From Legionella bononiensis (GTDB lineage Bacteria > Pseudomonadota > Gammaproteobacteria > Legionellales > Legionellaceae), in contig NZ_JADOBG010000001.1 in assembly GCF_016786215.1 (NCBI RefSeq), positions 62,001 through 126,000 on the forward strand: a stretch of 64,000 nucleotides of DNA. The letters are read 5' to 3'. The notes beneath the pieces are model-generated. The model saw nothing but the letters and a program-made list of their open reading frames with translations, was not told the origin of the DNA and made no database searches. Position numbers and translations under genes: made by a program. Each line of letters starts with the position of its first letter. Positions within the stretch are counted from its first letter, which is position 1. This document shows, piece after piece, positions 55,479 to 64,000 of the stretch.

Positions 55479-58118
55479 TTAATCTTTAACGATCGGAAGG
55501 GTGAAACGAAATGCCGCTCCTTTGTTTTCAACATTTTCAACCCAAATTTGGCCATCGTGAGCCGCGATAATCTTTTGACAGATTGCTAAACCCAAACCTA
55601 GCCCATGTTCAGTAAGGACTCCCTTGCCCCGATAAAATTTTTTAAATAATTTACTTTTTTCTTCATGAGCAATACCGGATCCAAAGTCCTCAATACTGAC
55701 AACCAGCTGGTAGTCCTTAATATGTACCGAAATATAAATAGGAGTCTTTGGAGGTGAATATTTAATAGCATTATCAAATAAGTGAATAAAAACCTCCTTT
55801 ATCATGTGTTGATCCACTAGTACAAGCGGAAGGTTTTCAGGAATGTTGGTTTGCACCGTTCTTTCTTTGAGTATGTTTTTTGAGGATTCGATTACAGAAT
55901 TAATGACATCAATTAAGGAAGAGGGCGTTTTATTAAATGGTATTTTCTCCGCCTCTAATTGAATAATTAGATGAAGATTCGTGTTTAATCTGTTGAGTTT
56001 ATCAATTTCATAATCGATATGTTCTTCAATAATTCTGACTTTTGCCCCTTCGATTTTTTTTAAACTATTGACTGCTTTGATCACTTGTTTGAGCGGGGAA
56101 CTTAAATCATGAACAATTGACTGGAGTAAGGCCGTACGGGCTTTGTCTGTTTCCTTTTCCAGATCTTTTCTTCGTTCCTTTTCTTGTAATCGATCCACTT
56201 CCAAAGCTAAAGAGACATGATTAATACACGACTCCAACAGTTTCATTTGTTCTGGGGTAAAGAGATGCCCATCTTTGGGTTGAATTCTTAAAACACCAAT
56301 GGTTTCAACGGAAGACATAATCGGAAGATATAATGCGTTTGAGAATGCCAGGGTATCTGTACCTAATCCTGCTGGTTGTTTCATTTCATAAACCCATTGG
56401 GCGATACTGTACTCTTTTAAATCTAGAGAGTTCTGAGATAGATCATCGGAGGAGGGCATAAGCCGGTCATTAATAGGGATTAATATCAGAACATCACTAT
56501 TAAAAACCTTGGCAATAAAATTGGTGCCTAATTCTATGATGTGATTAACTCCCCGTGTTCTGGTTAGTTGTCGATTCAAAGTATAGAGTGCTGTCGTTTG
56601 ACTTTGGGTAATGCGTGATGACTCTGCCTGACGACGTGCAAGTATGGTTAAATTACTAATAATTTGCGATATAAGCAGCATCACAAGCAGGGTGAAAAAA
56701 TATTCAACATCAGATACTTCAAAACTATTAACCGGGGGGACAAAGAAAAAGTCAAAAGAAAGCACACTAAGGACAGAGGCCAGGATTGAAGGTCCTATTT
56801 GCCCACACAGGGCAGTAACGGTTACACCCAATAAATACATCATGACTAAATTACTGGAGGTCATGACCGGCTCAATCAGGATATTGGTGACAGTAACAAA
56901 GGCCACAATGCCAATCGAGATTCCGTACGATTTCCATGAAAAACTATGCGGTATGGTACTTTTTACCGGTTGGGATTTTGTTTCTTCCCCCGTAATAATG
57001 TAAACGTCAATATCACCACTTTGACGTACTACTTCATCTGAGAGATTTCTACGAAACCAGCTTTGCCAGCGGCTTAAGACATGTTTCCAGATAATAATCT
57101 GAGTGACATTTTGTTCACGGGAAAAATTAATAATTTCTTTTACAATGTCAAAACCTGTTAAAACATAGGTTTCAGCGCCCAAAAGTTCTGCCAGACGTAA
57201 ATTTTGAATGGCACTATTCCTTTGTTGGGAGGATGAACGTAGTTTGGGGGTATCGACATAGACTGCAATCCATTCGGCTTGCAAGCTGTTTGCTATACGT
57301 TTTGCAGAACGAATCAAGCTTTGCACTTCAGGCCGGGGACCCACGCAGACTAAAATTTTATCATTTGTTGCCCAAATTTCCTTTATTCCTGCATCATGCC
57401 TATATACCTGTGCATCAGACCCAACACGGGCAGCTGTGATACGTAACGCTAACTCGCGCAATGCGATCAAATTGCCTTTTCGAAAAAAATGTTCGCCAGC
57501 AAGTTCTGCCTGTTTGGGAAAGTATATTTTTCCTTCGTGCAGTCGTTTTAATAATTCTTCGGGTGGAATATCAATGAGTTCAATTGCATCCGCTCGTTCT
57601 ATCATTGAATCAGGTACCGTTTCTTTAATAGGCGCTTGAATTATACGAGCAACGTCATCATTTAAACTTTCAATATGCTGCACGTTCAGGGTGGTGTAAA
57701 CATCGATGCCTTTATCCAGCAGTTCCTTGATATCCTGCCATCTTTTTTCGTGGCGTAAGCCTGGAACATTGGTATGGGCCATTTCATCTACTAAAATTAA
57801 GCCTGGGTGGCGTTTCAACGCAGCATCAAGGTCGAACTCCTGACATTCTCTGTCTCGATAGTTGATGGTTTGGCGCGGCATTATTTCTAACTGTTCCAAC
57901 ATGGCATTGATATCAACTCGGCCATGAGACTCAGCGACACCAACAACCACGTCAAGGTTTTTGGATCTTTTTTCAAGCGCATCATGGAGCATCGAGTAGG
58001 TTTTTCCTACACCGGGAGATGCTCCAAGATATATTTTAAGTTTACCTCGCCGTTCTTTCAGTTCTTCTTCATTGATCTGCTGTAATAATTGTTCAGGACT
58101 CAGGCGTTGATTGACCAT
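55479..58118 (-). CDS. kdpD: Sensor histidine kinase KdpD
   Basis: Osmosensitive/K+-sensing kinase controlling kdp expression. N-terminal KdpD domain with Walker A GASPGVGKTYSMLHDAL, VDEMAHTNVPG (Walker-B-like), a universal stress protein domain (about 250-370), four TM segments (about 395-490), a GAF-like domain, and the C-terminal kinase with HisKA (QSIVHDLSSPLKQV, phospho-His near 669) and HATPase (GLGLGLAICQKII). 879 residues. Overlaps kdpC by 26 bases. No response regulator kdpE follows. Confidence 0.96.
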   Translation of the reverse strand: MVNQRLSPEQLLQQINEEELKERRGKLKIYLGASPGVGKTYSMLHDALEKRSKNLDVVVGVAESHGRVDINAMLEQLEIMPRQTINYRDRECQEFDLDAALKRHPGLILVDEMAHTNVPGLRHEKRWQDIKELLDKGIDVYTTLNVQHIESLNDDVARIIQAPIKETVPDSMIERADAIELIDIPPEELLKRLHEGKIYFPKQAELAGEHFFRKGNLIALRELALRITAARVGSDAQVYRHDAGIKEIWATNDKILVCVGPRPEVQSLIRSAKRIANSLQAEWIAVYVDTPKLRSSSQQRNSAIQNLRLAELLGAETYVLTGFDIVKEIINFSREQNVTQIIIWKHVLSRWQSWFRRNLSDEVVRQSGDIDVYIITGEETKSQPVKSTIPHSFSWKSYGISIGIVAFVTVTNILIEPVMTSSNLVMMYLLGVTVTALCGQIGPSILASVLSVLSFDFFFVPPVNSFEVSDVEYFFTLLVMLLISQIISNLTILARRQAESSRITQSQTTALYTLNRQLTRTRGVNHIIELGTNFIAKVFNSDVLILIPINDRLMPSSDDLSQNSLDLKEYSIAQWVYEMKQPAGLGTDTLAFSNALYLPIMSSVETIGVLRIQPKDGHLFTPEQMKLLESCINHVSLALEVDRLQEKERRKDLEKETDKARTALLQSIVHDLSSPLKQVIKAVNSLKKIEGAKVRIIEEHIDYEIDKLNRLNTNLHLIIQLEAEKIPFNKTPSSLIDVINSVIESSKNILKERTVQTNIPENLPLVLVDQHMIKEVFIHLFDNAIKYSPPKTPIYISVHIKDYQLVVSIEDFGSGIAHEEKSKLFKKFYRGKGVLTEHGLGLGLAICQKIIAAHDGQIWVENVENKGAAFRFTLPIVKD

Positions 58119-58707
58119 GACTAATCCTTAAGTTATCCAGTGCCAGGTTTAGCTGTAAAACATTAACACGTTGTTCGCCTAATAGATTGTAAGTACGATT
58201 TTGTATATGTTTTTGTACGAGATCCTCAAGTATTTGTACCGGAATTTGTCTGGCTTTAGCAATTCTGGGTATTTGATACATCGCAGCCAGGGGGCTAATT
58301 TCAGGATCAAGACCACTTCCAGAGGCAGTGACTAAATCAACAGGTACCAAGCTGTCTTGTTGCACATCATATTTTTTCAGTTCGGTTACCCGTTCTTTTA
58401 CGGTTAATAAAAAATTCGGGTTTGAAGGTCCGCTGTTCGATCCTGATGACGCTTCTCCGTTATAGGGAAAAGGGTTGGTTGCTGAGGGGCGACCCCAAAA
58501 ATAACCTGGAGAGGTGAACGATTGTCCAATAAGCAAGGACCCTACAGGCGTGTCATTGTGCGTAATAATACTTCCATTGGCCTGCCATGGGAAAAAAAAT
58601 TGCGCTAATCCGGTTACTATAAGCGGATAGATTAATCCCGTTAAAACAGTCAATAGTACAAGTAAAATAAATGCTGTTCTTATTTGTCTGACAGCTTCTT
58701 TAAACAT
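58093..58707 (-). CDS. kdpC: Potassium-transporting ATPase subunit KdpC
   Basis: Single-TM accessory subunit that stabilises KdpFABC. Residues 10-35 form the TM segment; the rest contains SFTSPGYFWGRPSATNPFPYN and VTASGSGLDPEISPLAAMYQ, both highly conserved. 204 residues. It starts 9 bases after kdpB stop. Confidence 0.96.
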   Translation of the reverse strand: MFKEAVRQIRTAFILLVLLTVLTGLIYPLIVTGLAQFFFPWQANGSIITHNDTPVGSLLIGQSFTSPGYFWGRPSATNPFPYNGEASSGSNSGPSNPNFLLTVKERVTELKKYDVQQDSLVPVDLVTASGSGLDPEISPLAAMYQIPRIAKARQIPVQILEDLVQKHIQNRTYNLLGEQRVNVLQLNLALDNLRISHGQSTPES

Positions 58708-58716
58708 AGTGTGTCC

Positions 58717-60786
58717 TTATACCAACTCTAATCCGGTTAAAATAAAATCAATGAGTTTAATGCAGAAAAACGGAACTATTAAACCGCCCAAACCATAAAT
58801 CAAAACGTTAGATCGCAACAGTTTGGACGCTTCCACATGTCGATATCTCACTCCACGAAGAGCGAGTGGAATTAGAAAAATGATAATCAGCGCATTAAAA
58901 ATAACAGCAGATAAAATAGCGCTCTTTGGAGTGGCTAAATGCATAATATTCAATGCGTTTAAGGCCGGATAAGTTGTTGCAAATGCCGCAGGGAGAATGG
59001 CGAAGTATTTTGCAATATCATTGGAGATGCTAAATGTTGTTAGCGCTCCTCTGGTCATTAATAATTGTTTGCCAATTTCAACTATTTCAATCAGTTTGGT
59101 TGGATTGGAATCCAAATCGATTAGATTGCCGGCTTCTTTTGCAGCTTGGGTGCCGGTATTCATTGCTACAGCTACATCAGCCTGTGCTAGTCCCGGAGCA
59201 TCGTTAGTTCCATCACCAGCCATGGCAACCAAGTTGCCTTTGGCTTGTAATTGACGAATCAGTTTCAGTTTGTCTTCGGGTTTTGCATTAGCTAAAAAAT
59301 CATCCACTCCAGACTCAGCGGCAATGGCTGCGGCTGTAAGCTCATTATCGCCTGTGACCATGATGGTTTTTATACCCATTCGCCGTAATTGCATGAAGCG
59401 TTCTTTAATCCCGCCTTTTATAATATCCTTCAGGTGAATGACGCCCAAAGCTCTGTTTCCTTCGGTCACTACCAGAGCAGTTCCTCCTTTGCGTGAGATC
59501 TGATCGACACTGCTTCGAACAGATGTCGGTAAAAGACTACCAAGTTCTTCAAGGTACTCTTCAATTGCAATGGATGCTCCTTTACGGATTTGACGACCCG
59601 GTAAATTAGCGCCACTCATACGTGTTTCTGCAGCAAAGGGAATAAAGGTCGCGCCAAGCTGCGTCAGTTCTCGACCACGCAGCCCATATTTCTTTTTTGC
59701 CAAAATGACGATACTTCTTCCTTCGGGGGTTTCATCAGCAAGTGATGCCAATTGTGCCGCATCCGCTAATGTTTTTACGTCCACTCCGTCTGCAGGTATA
59801 AATTCTATGGCTTCACGATTACCCAAGGTGATGGTCCCTGTTTTATCAAGCAATAAGACATCAACATCACCGGCTGCTTCTACGGCATTCCCCGACATGG
59901 CAATCACATTGGCCTGAATCATTCTATCCATTCCAGCTATCCCAATCGCTGAAAGCAATCCTCCGATGGTGGTTGGCGCCAGGCAAACAAATAAGGCTAC
60001 CAGAACGGTGATAGTTACAACCTGGCCTGCATGGGCTGAATGAACACTGTATATAGAAAATGGAAGAAGGGTCGCACATACCAATAAAAAGATAATGGTA
60101 AGCGTAGCAAGCAAAATCGTCAGAGCAAGTTCATTGGGTGTTTTTTGCCTTTTTGCGCCTTCGACCAAAGCGATCATTCCATCTAAAAAAGTTTCTCCGG
60201 GATTTGAGGTGATACGTACAATTAACCAATCGGAGATAACCTGTGTACCTCCGGTAACGGCACTGCGATCTCCGCCACTCTCTCTGATTACAGGCGCACT
60301 TTCGCCGGTAATAGCACTTTCATTAACAGAGGCAATACCCTCAATCACTTCTCCATCACTTGGAATGAAGTCCCCCATTTCAACCAATACAATATCGCCT
60401 GCACGTAAAAGAGCGGATTGAACTAAAGTAATTTTGCCCTCTCGGGATGGTTTGGAGAGTTTTTTTGCTTGAATTTCCCTGCGTGCTTTACGTAATGACT
60501 GAGCCTGAGCTTTTCCACGTCCTTCGGCCATACTTTCTGCAAAGTTTGCAAAAAGTAAGGTAATCCAAAGGAGTAAAGCAATGGTTAAAATAAATCCAGG
60601 AGAAGATTCGCCTTGATCTGTAATTGACCGAAAGAATAGCAAAGTTGTTAATATGGAGCCAATATAAACGCAAAACATTACCGGATTGCGGATTTGGTTT
60701 TGAGGTACCAATTTTAAAATGGATTGCCATACCGCTTGCTTTATAATTTTGATGTCCCACATGGAGTGGCCTGATTTATTGTCCAT
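58717..60786 (-). CDS. kdpB: Potassium-transporting P-type ATPase subunit KdpB
   Basis: ATP-hydrolysing subunit. P-type signatures: [13 protein letters not shown] (phospho-Asp), [21 protein letters not shown] and [17 protein letters not shown]. 689 residues from ATG 60786, preceded by GGGGGA; a TTG at 60798 in the same frame is less probable. The start overlaps the kdpA stop by 11 bases. Confidence 0.97.
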   Translation of the reverse strand: MDNKSGHSMWDIKIIKQAVWQSILKLVPQNQIRNPVMFCVYIGSILTTLLFFRSITDQGESSPGFILTIALLLWITLLFANFAESMAEGRGKAQAQSLRKARREIQAKKLSKPSREGKITLVQSALLRAGDIVLVEMGDFIPSDGEVIEGIASVNESAITGESAPVIRESGGDRSAVTGGTQVISDWLIVRITSNPGETFLDGMIALVEGAKRQKTPNELALTILLATLTIIFLLVCATLLPFSIYSVHSAHAGQVVTITVLVALFVCLAPTTIGGLLSAIGIAGMDRMIQANVIAMSGNAVEAAGDVDVLLLDKTGTITLGNREAIEFIPADGVDVKTLADAAQLASLADETPEGRSIVILAKKKYGLRGRELTQLGATFIPFAAETRMSGANLPGRQIRKGASIAIEEYLEELGSLLPTSVRSSVDQISRKGGTALVVTEGNRALGVIHLKDIIKGGIKERFMQLRRMGIKTIMVTGDNELTAAAIAAESGVDDFLANAKPEDKLKLIRQLQAKGNLVAMAGDGTNDAPGLAQADVAVAMNTGTQAAKEAGNLIDLDSNPTKLIEIVEIGKQLLMTRGALTTFSISNDIAKYFAILPAAFATTYPALNALNIMHLATPKSAILSAVIFNALIIIFLIPLALRGVRYRHVEASKLLRSNVLIYGLGGLIVPFFCIKLIDFILTGLELV

Positions 60787-62593
60787 AATATCCCCCAAGC
60801 ATCAACTGTTCAGCAATTGGTCCTAATGCCAGTGCTGGAAGAAATGAAAGTGCGCCTATAAGAATAAGAACACCCAGAAGAAGAAAAATAAAGAGGGGCG
60901 TATGTGTCGCGAGTGTTCCTGAACTGCTGATTGTTAGTTTTTTACGAGTCAGTGAGCCGGCAATAGCCATGACGGAAATGGCAATCCAGTAACGGGAAAT
61001 TAACATCATCGTACCCCCTAATATATTATAAAAAGGAGTATTTGCGATCAGGCCCTCAAATGCACTGCCATTATTACTTCCCATCGAAGTAAACGCATAA
61101 AGGATTTCACTAAAACCATGAGCGCCAGGGTTTACTATGGAACTGGTTCCCATCTGGGTAACTGATCCTACTGCAGTAGCAAGAAGTACGGTTACTGGCA
61201 TTATCAACACTGCTATTGCAGCCATTTTCATCTCAAAAGGCTCTATTTTTTTCCCTAGATACTCGGGTGTCCTTCCAACCATTAAACCAGCAATAAAAAC
61301 GGTAATAATAACCAGCATGAACATTCCATATAAACCTGAACCAACACCACCAAAAACAACTTCACCCAGATGCATCATCCATAAGGGTACCATGCCACCA
61401 ATTGGAGTATAGGAATCATGCATTGAGTTAATGGAGCCATTTGATGCGGCTGTTGTTGCTGTAGCCCATAGAGCGGAACTGACAATCCCAAATCGGGTTT
61501 CCTTTCCTTCCATATTGCCGCCGGGAAATCCATTTAATTGTCTTACCTGGTCAACTCCAATTGCAGTCAATGCAGGATTTCCTGATTGCTCTGAATACAC
61601 TGCAACAAAAATAAAAGGAATAAACATAATGTACATCGCAGTCAGGATAGCCCAACCTTGACGTTTATCATTAACCATCATGCCAAAGGTGAAACACAAA
61701 GAGGCTGGAATAAGCAGGATCGCCAATAGTTCTAAAAAGTTGGTTAGTGGGGTTGGATTTTCAAAGGGATGAGCTGAATTGACGTTAAAAAAGCCGCCTC
61801 CGTTTGTTCCTAACTGTTTGATTGCTATTTGAGATGCAACAGGCCCCATTGGAATAACTTGTTGCTTCACATTAATGCTCTCTGTACTTGGATTAGTACC
61901 TTCCATTAGGGGTTGTGCCAAGGAATTATTACTAGCTTGCGTATAATTAAAGGGATCGATCAAATTAACGGTTTGATTGGGCTTTAAATTTTGTATGACA
62001 CCTTGTGACACCAAAATTAACGAAAAAATAAATGCCAGAGGCAAGAGGATATAGAGTATTCCACGAAGTGTATCTACCCAGAAATTGCCGAGATCAGTAC
62101 GTTCATGATTCACAATTCCGCGTGTTAAAGCGACGAGTAATGACATCCCCGTCGCTGCAGAGAGGAAATTTTGCGAAGTAAAGGCAAACATTTGGGTCAA
62201 ATAGCTCATGGTTGAGTCGCTATTATAAGATTGCCAATCAGTATTTGTAGCAAAACTTACTGCTGTATTAAAGGCTAAGTGAGGTGAGGGGGGTGGATAA
62301 TTTTGTGGATTTAACGGAAGATACACTTGAAGTCTCTGTACAAGGTAGACGGTCAATAGACCAAGTAAATTAAAAAGAAGCATTGCTGATAAATAGCGTT
62401 TCCAATCCATAGCCTGATTTGGATTAATGCCGCAAAGCCTGAATATAAATCGTTCAACAGGGCCGCCAATACGATTGAGTTTAGTGAACTTCCCTTGATA
62501 AACCATAGCCATATACCAGCCTAAAGGCTTAACCAATAATAGAAGCACAACAAGATAGAGAGTAATTTGTGCAATACTCATTTCAGAAATCAT
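60776..62593 (-). CDS. kdpA: Potassium-transporting ATPase subunit KdpA (channel-like)
   Basis: Channel-like K+-translocating subunit with about ten TM segments and four selectivity-filter-type repeats (for example [64 protein letters not shown]), the normal KdpA pattern. 605 residues. ATG 62593 with AGGGA upstream. Confidence 0.97.
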   Translation of the reverse strand: MISEMSIAQITLYLVVLLLLVKPLGWYMAMVYQGKFTKLNRIGGPVERFIFRLCGINPNQAMDWKRYLSAMLLFNLLGLLTVYLVQRLQVYLPLNPQNYPPPSPHLAFNTAVSFATNTDWQSYNSDSTMSYLTQMFAFTSQNFLSAATGMSLLVALTRGIVNHERTDLGNFWVDTLRGILYILLPLAFIFSLILVSQGVIQNLKPNQTVNLIDPFNYTQASNNSLAQPLMEGTNPSTESINVKQQVIPMGPVASQIAIKQLGTNGGGFFNVNSAHPFENPTPLTNFLELLAILLIPASLCFTFGMMVNDKRQGWAILTAMYIMFIPFIFVAVYSEQSGNPALTAIGVDQVRQLNGFPGGNMEGKETRFGIVSSALWATATTAASNGSINSMHDSYTPIGGMVPLWMMHLGEVVFGGVGSGLYGMFMLVIITVFIAGLMVGRTPEYLGKKIEPFEMKMAAIAVLIMPVTVLLATAVGSVTQMGTSSIVNPGAHGFSEILYAFTSMGSNNGSAFEGLIANTPFYNILGGTMMLISRYWIAISVMAIAGSLTRKKLTISSSGTLATHTPLFIFLLLGVLILIGALSFLPALALGPIAEQLMLGGYYGQ

Positions 62594-62616
62594 AGAATCT
62601 ATTCCCTGTATGAAGG

Positions 62617-62703
62617 CTAAAAAAATTCGGGTTTAAATAAAACAATGAATAGATAGATAAGTAATCCTAAAGTAATTAGCCCACTGATCCAATAAATATC
62701 CAT
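62617..62703 (-). CDS. kdpF: KdpF, small membrane subunit of the Kdp complex
   Basis: 28 residues, MDIYWISGLITLGLLIYLFI then VLFKPEFF: a single TM helix ending with a Lys/Pro-Glu tail like KdpF of E. coli (29 residues). Start ATG 62703 overlaps the stop of the upstream small gene (TGATG) and has GGAG six bases before it. Lies directly upstream of kdpA. KdpF stabilises the KdpABC complex. Confidence 0.85.
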   Translation of the reverse strand: MDIYWISGLITLGLLIYLFIVLFKPEFF

Positions 62704-62801
62704 CACTTGCTCCATGATAATGAATCATAAAATCTGATTACACCCTTGCAAAGATAAAAAAACAGTACTGTAGATAAAATAAATAATATATCTGCCATCA
62801 T
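62703..62801 (-). CDS. Small TM peptide upstream of kdpF
   Basis: 32-residue frame (MMADILFILSTVLFFYLCKG then VIRFYDSLSWSK), one TM segment followed by a short amphipathic tail. Its TGA shares its A with the kdpF start codon (TGATG), so the two are translationally coupled. I recall similar short peptides (TM helix then a charged CDxL-like tail) preceding kdpF in other bacteria, usually unannotated; no named function. It would be the first gene of the kdp operon. Confidence 0.7.
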   Translation of the reverse strand: MMADILFILSTVLFFYLCKGVIRFYDSLSWSK

Positions 62802-62910
62802 GTTCTCAATAAGTTAAGAAAATAATACACCATAATTTGGTTATTAGAGCGAGTTGTCAATTAATTCCCAACGCTCCTCGATTTATTCCTGATAGCTCCT
62901 CTTTTTTTAT

Positions 62911-62999
62911 GCGTCATCCTCGCGAAAGTGGGGATTCATCCTAAAACTTAGCACAATGCCACCTTTTTGCATGGATCCCCGCTTTCGCGAGGATTACGT
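62911..62999. repeat. Palindromic repeat element upstream of kdp operon
   Basis: GCGTCATCCTCGCGAAAGTG... (62911-62939) pairs with GATCCCCGCTTTCGCGAGGA... (62971-62999) over about 27 bases with few mismatches; the shared core is ATCCTCGCGAAAG. Related wording (ACTTGTTCGCGCGATCC) follows near 63022-63050. Resembles Legionella dispersed palindromes. Confidence 0.75.
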
Positions 63000-63268
63000 A
63001 TAAAAACTGAGGAACTCCCCGGACTTGTTCGCGCGATCCTGAGATCCAGTCTTAACTTATAATTTAGCAGATTAGTGCTTGGAATATCAGGGGTTGTTGA
63101 TATTTGATTGATAATTGCAGTATTTATGCCACATTTTGAATGTAAAAAGGTTAGCTCGTTTGCTACTTGTAACCTGTTATAAGGTTATGAAAAACCTACA
63201 TCCCTAGGGACGTAGGCGGATTAGAATCAAGAAATAAAATAAAGATTGGATCCTTCTATATTGAGTTT

Positions 63269-63637
63269 TTATGATGACTCGAGGGAGACAACGCGCAGTC
63301 GATTCCCATCAGGATCCAGAGCTAAAAAAGTATAACCATAAGTCAGGAGCGTTGGGTGTTGAGCAATGTTAATTCCTTTCATTTGCCATTCTGCAAATAA
63401 TTCATCAACCTTCCTGTGATTATCGACTGTGAAGGCCAATTCACCACTACCTCTATTATCTGTAGTTGGGATAACCGTGTGTATCGCCTTTAAACCTAAA
63501 CTCATACCATTGGATAAAGTGAATGAATGGAATCCAGGTGAGGCTTCTATCGGCTTTATTTTCAGTAAATCCTGATAAAATGTGCTGCTTATCGCAGGAT
63601 TATCAACATAAAGTACAATGGCGTTTGGTTCGAACAT
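63269..63637 (-). CDS. VOC-superfamily protein (glyoxalase/bleomycin-resistance fold)
   Basis: 122 residues forming a single VOC domain: IVLYVDNPAISSTFYQDLLK at the N-terminus and FLALDPDGNRLRVVSLE at the C-terminus. Resembles PhnB/lyase-like VOC family members; no catalytic role can be fixed. Single gene beyond the kdp operon, on the same strand. Confidence 0.82.
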   Translation of the reverse strand: MFEPNAIVLYVDNPAISSTFYQDLLKIKPIEASPGFHSFTLSNGMSLGLKAIHTVIPTTDNRGSGELAFTVDNHRKVDELFAEWQMKGINIAQHPTLLTYGYTFLALDPDGNRLRVVSLESS

Positions 63638-64000
63638 AGTAGTGTCCTCTTTAATTTATTCAGGATTACAAAAACATGCTCTTAACGAAGAGATTGGGCG
63701 TTTTTCTTAAGTCCTGATAGTGTTGTTATGATCGAACCCAGTGTACTACTCGATGCTGACAGTTTTTGTCAGTAGAGAATGCGTTCAACGGTCCCGGTAA
63801 GCGGGCACCGATTAAAAAGGTACTATGCTGCGCATAGGCCTCCCGGATTTCGCTGTGCTTCATCCGGGCTACATTTGATATCTGTATTTAATGTAGCCCG
63901 GATGAAGTGCGAAGCGCGTAATCCGGGAAGTCCCGCGAAGCGGGCACCGATTAAAAAGGTACCATGCTGCGCGTAGGCCTCCCGGATTTCGCTGTGCTTC
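63638..64000. repeat. Dispersed GTAGCCCGGAT-type palindromic repeats in tandem (139-bp period)
   Basis: The word GCGGGCACCGATTAAAAAGG occurs at 63801 and 63940, 139 bases apart, and the segment continues past the window end. Each unit carries CCCGGATTTCGCTGTGCTTC and GTAGCCCGGATGAAG-type inverted arms. Small plus-strand frames (for example 63779-63976) are repeat readings. No gene seen in this stretch. Confidence 0.75.

Noticed and set aside
63779..63976. Plus-strand frame of 65 codons
   Set aside because: Falls fully inside the 139-bp repeat and has no SD or family features.

Overview
The window is a stretch of a low-GC gammaproteobacterial chromosome that reads as a Legionella species. The main pointers are an intact legiobactin-type siderophore locus (lbtU, lbtA, lbtB, lbtC) with two Fur boxes, a PmrA box (CTTAAT-N5-CTTAAT) in front of a large ankyrin-containing protein, and several effector-like genes (ADP-ribosyltransferase, cysteine-protease/ankyrin, unknown helical proteins). 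There are no rRNA, tRNA, CRISPR or intact insertion sequences that I can support.

Layout. 1-8038: hydrogenase maturation genes (hypF 3' part, hypC, hypD, hypE) run straight into a four-subunit cytosolic group 3b [NiFe] hydrogenase (beta, gamma, delta, alpha) and its endopeptidase, one plus-strand operon. 8139-10946: a Cys-rich exported peptide, an alpha/beta-hydrolase fused to a hemerythrin-like domain, and a divergent AraC-type regulator. 11023-16735 (minus): an operon of a pore-loop ion channel, a lipoprotein membrane-fusion protein and an RND pump, then a FabI-like enoyl reductase. 16911-18293: intracellular PHB depolymerase. 18415-25826: a seven-gene V/A-type ATPase operon (B-D-I-K-E-DUF2764-like-A), which is the chlamydial gene set in circularly permuted order. 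26242-31574: a small membrane protein, then a three-gene signalling unit (MHYT hybrid kinase, response regulator, Hpt-REC-REC-GGDEF). 31870-37142: legiobactin locus.

37165-55373 is an accessory region: the PmrA-box ankyrin protein, a 1662-residue kinase-like/ATPase/GAF/GGDEF protein, a VOC protein, a Gly/His-rich membrane protein, a predicted mono-ADP-ribosyltransferase, a HAD-like protein without its nucleophile Asp, a 109-bp tandem repeat with a 39-bp perfect inverted repeat, and unknown proteins. It ends with a C58-like cysteine protease/ankyrin protein followed by a decayed segmental duplication carrying remnants of both that gene and kdpD. 55479-62801 (minus): Kdp potassium transporter operon in the order small TM peptide-kdpF-kdpA-kdpB-kdpC-kdpD, with no kdpE at the usual position. 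63269-64000: a VOC protein and dispersed palindromic/tandem repeats that run off the end.

Working together: the hydrogenase links H2 to NAD(P)H, the V-type ATPase (with the Na+-ligand pattern in its c-ring subunit) and Kdp handle ion gradients, and PHB depolymerase mobilises storage carbon, while the lbt locus and the effector-like genes point to iron scavenging and host interaction.
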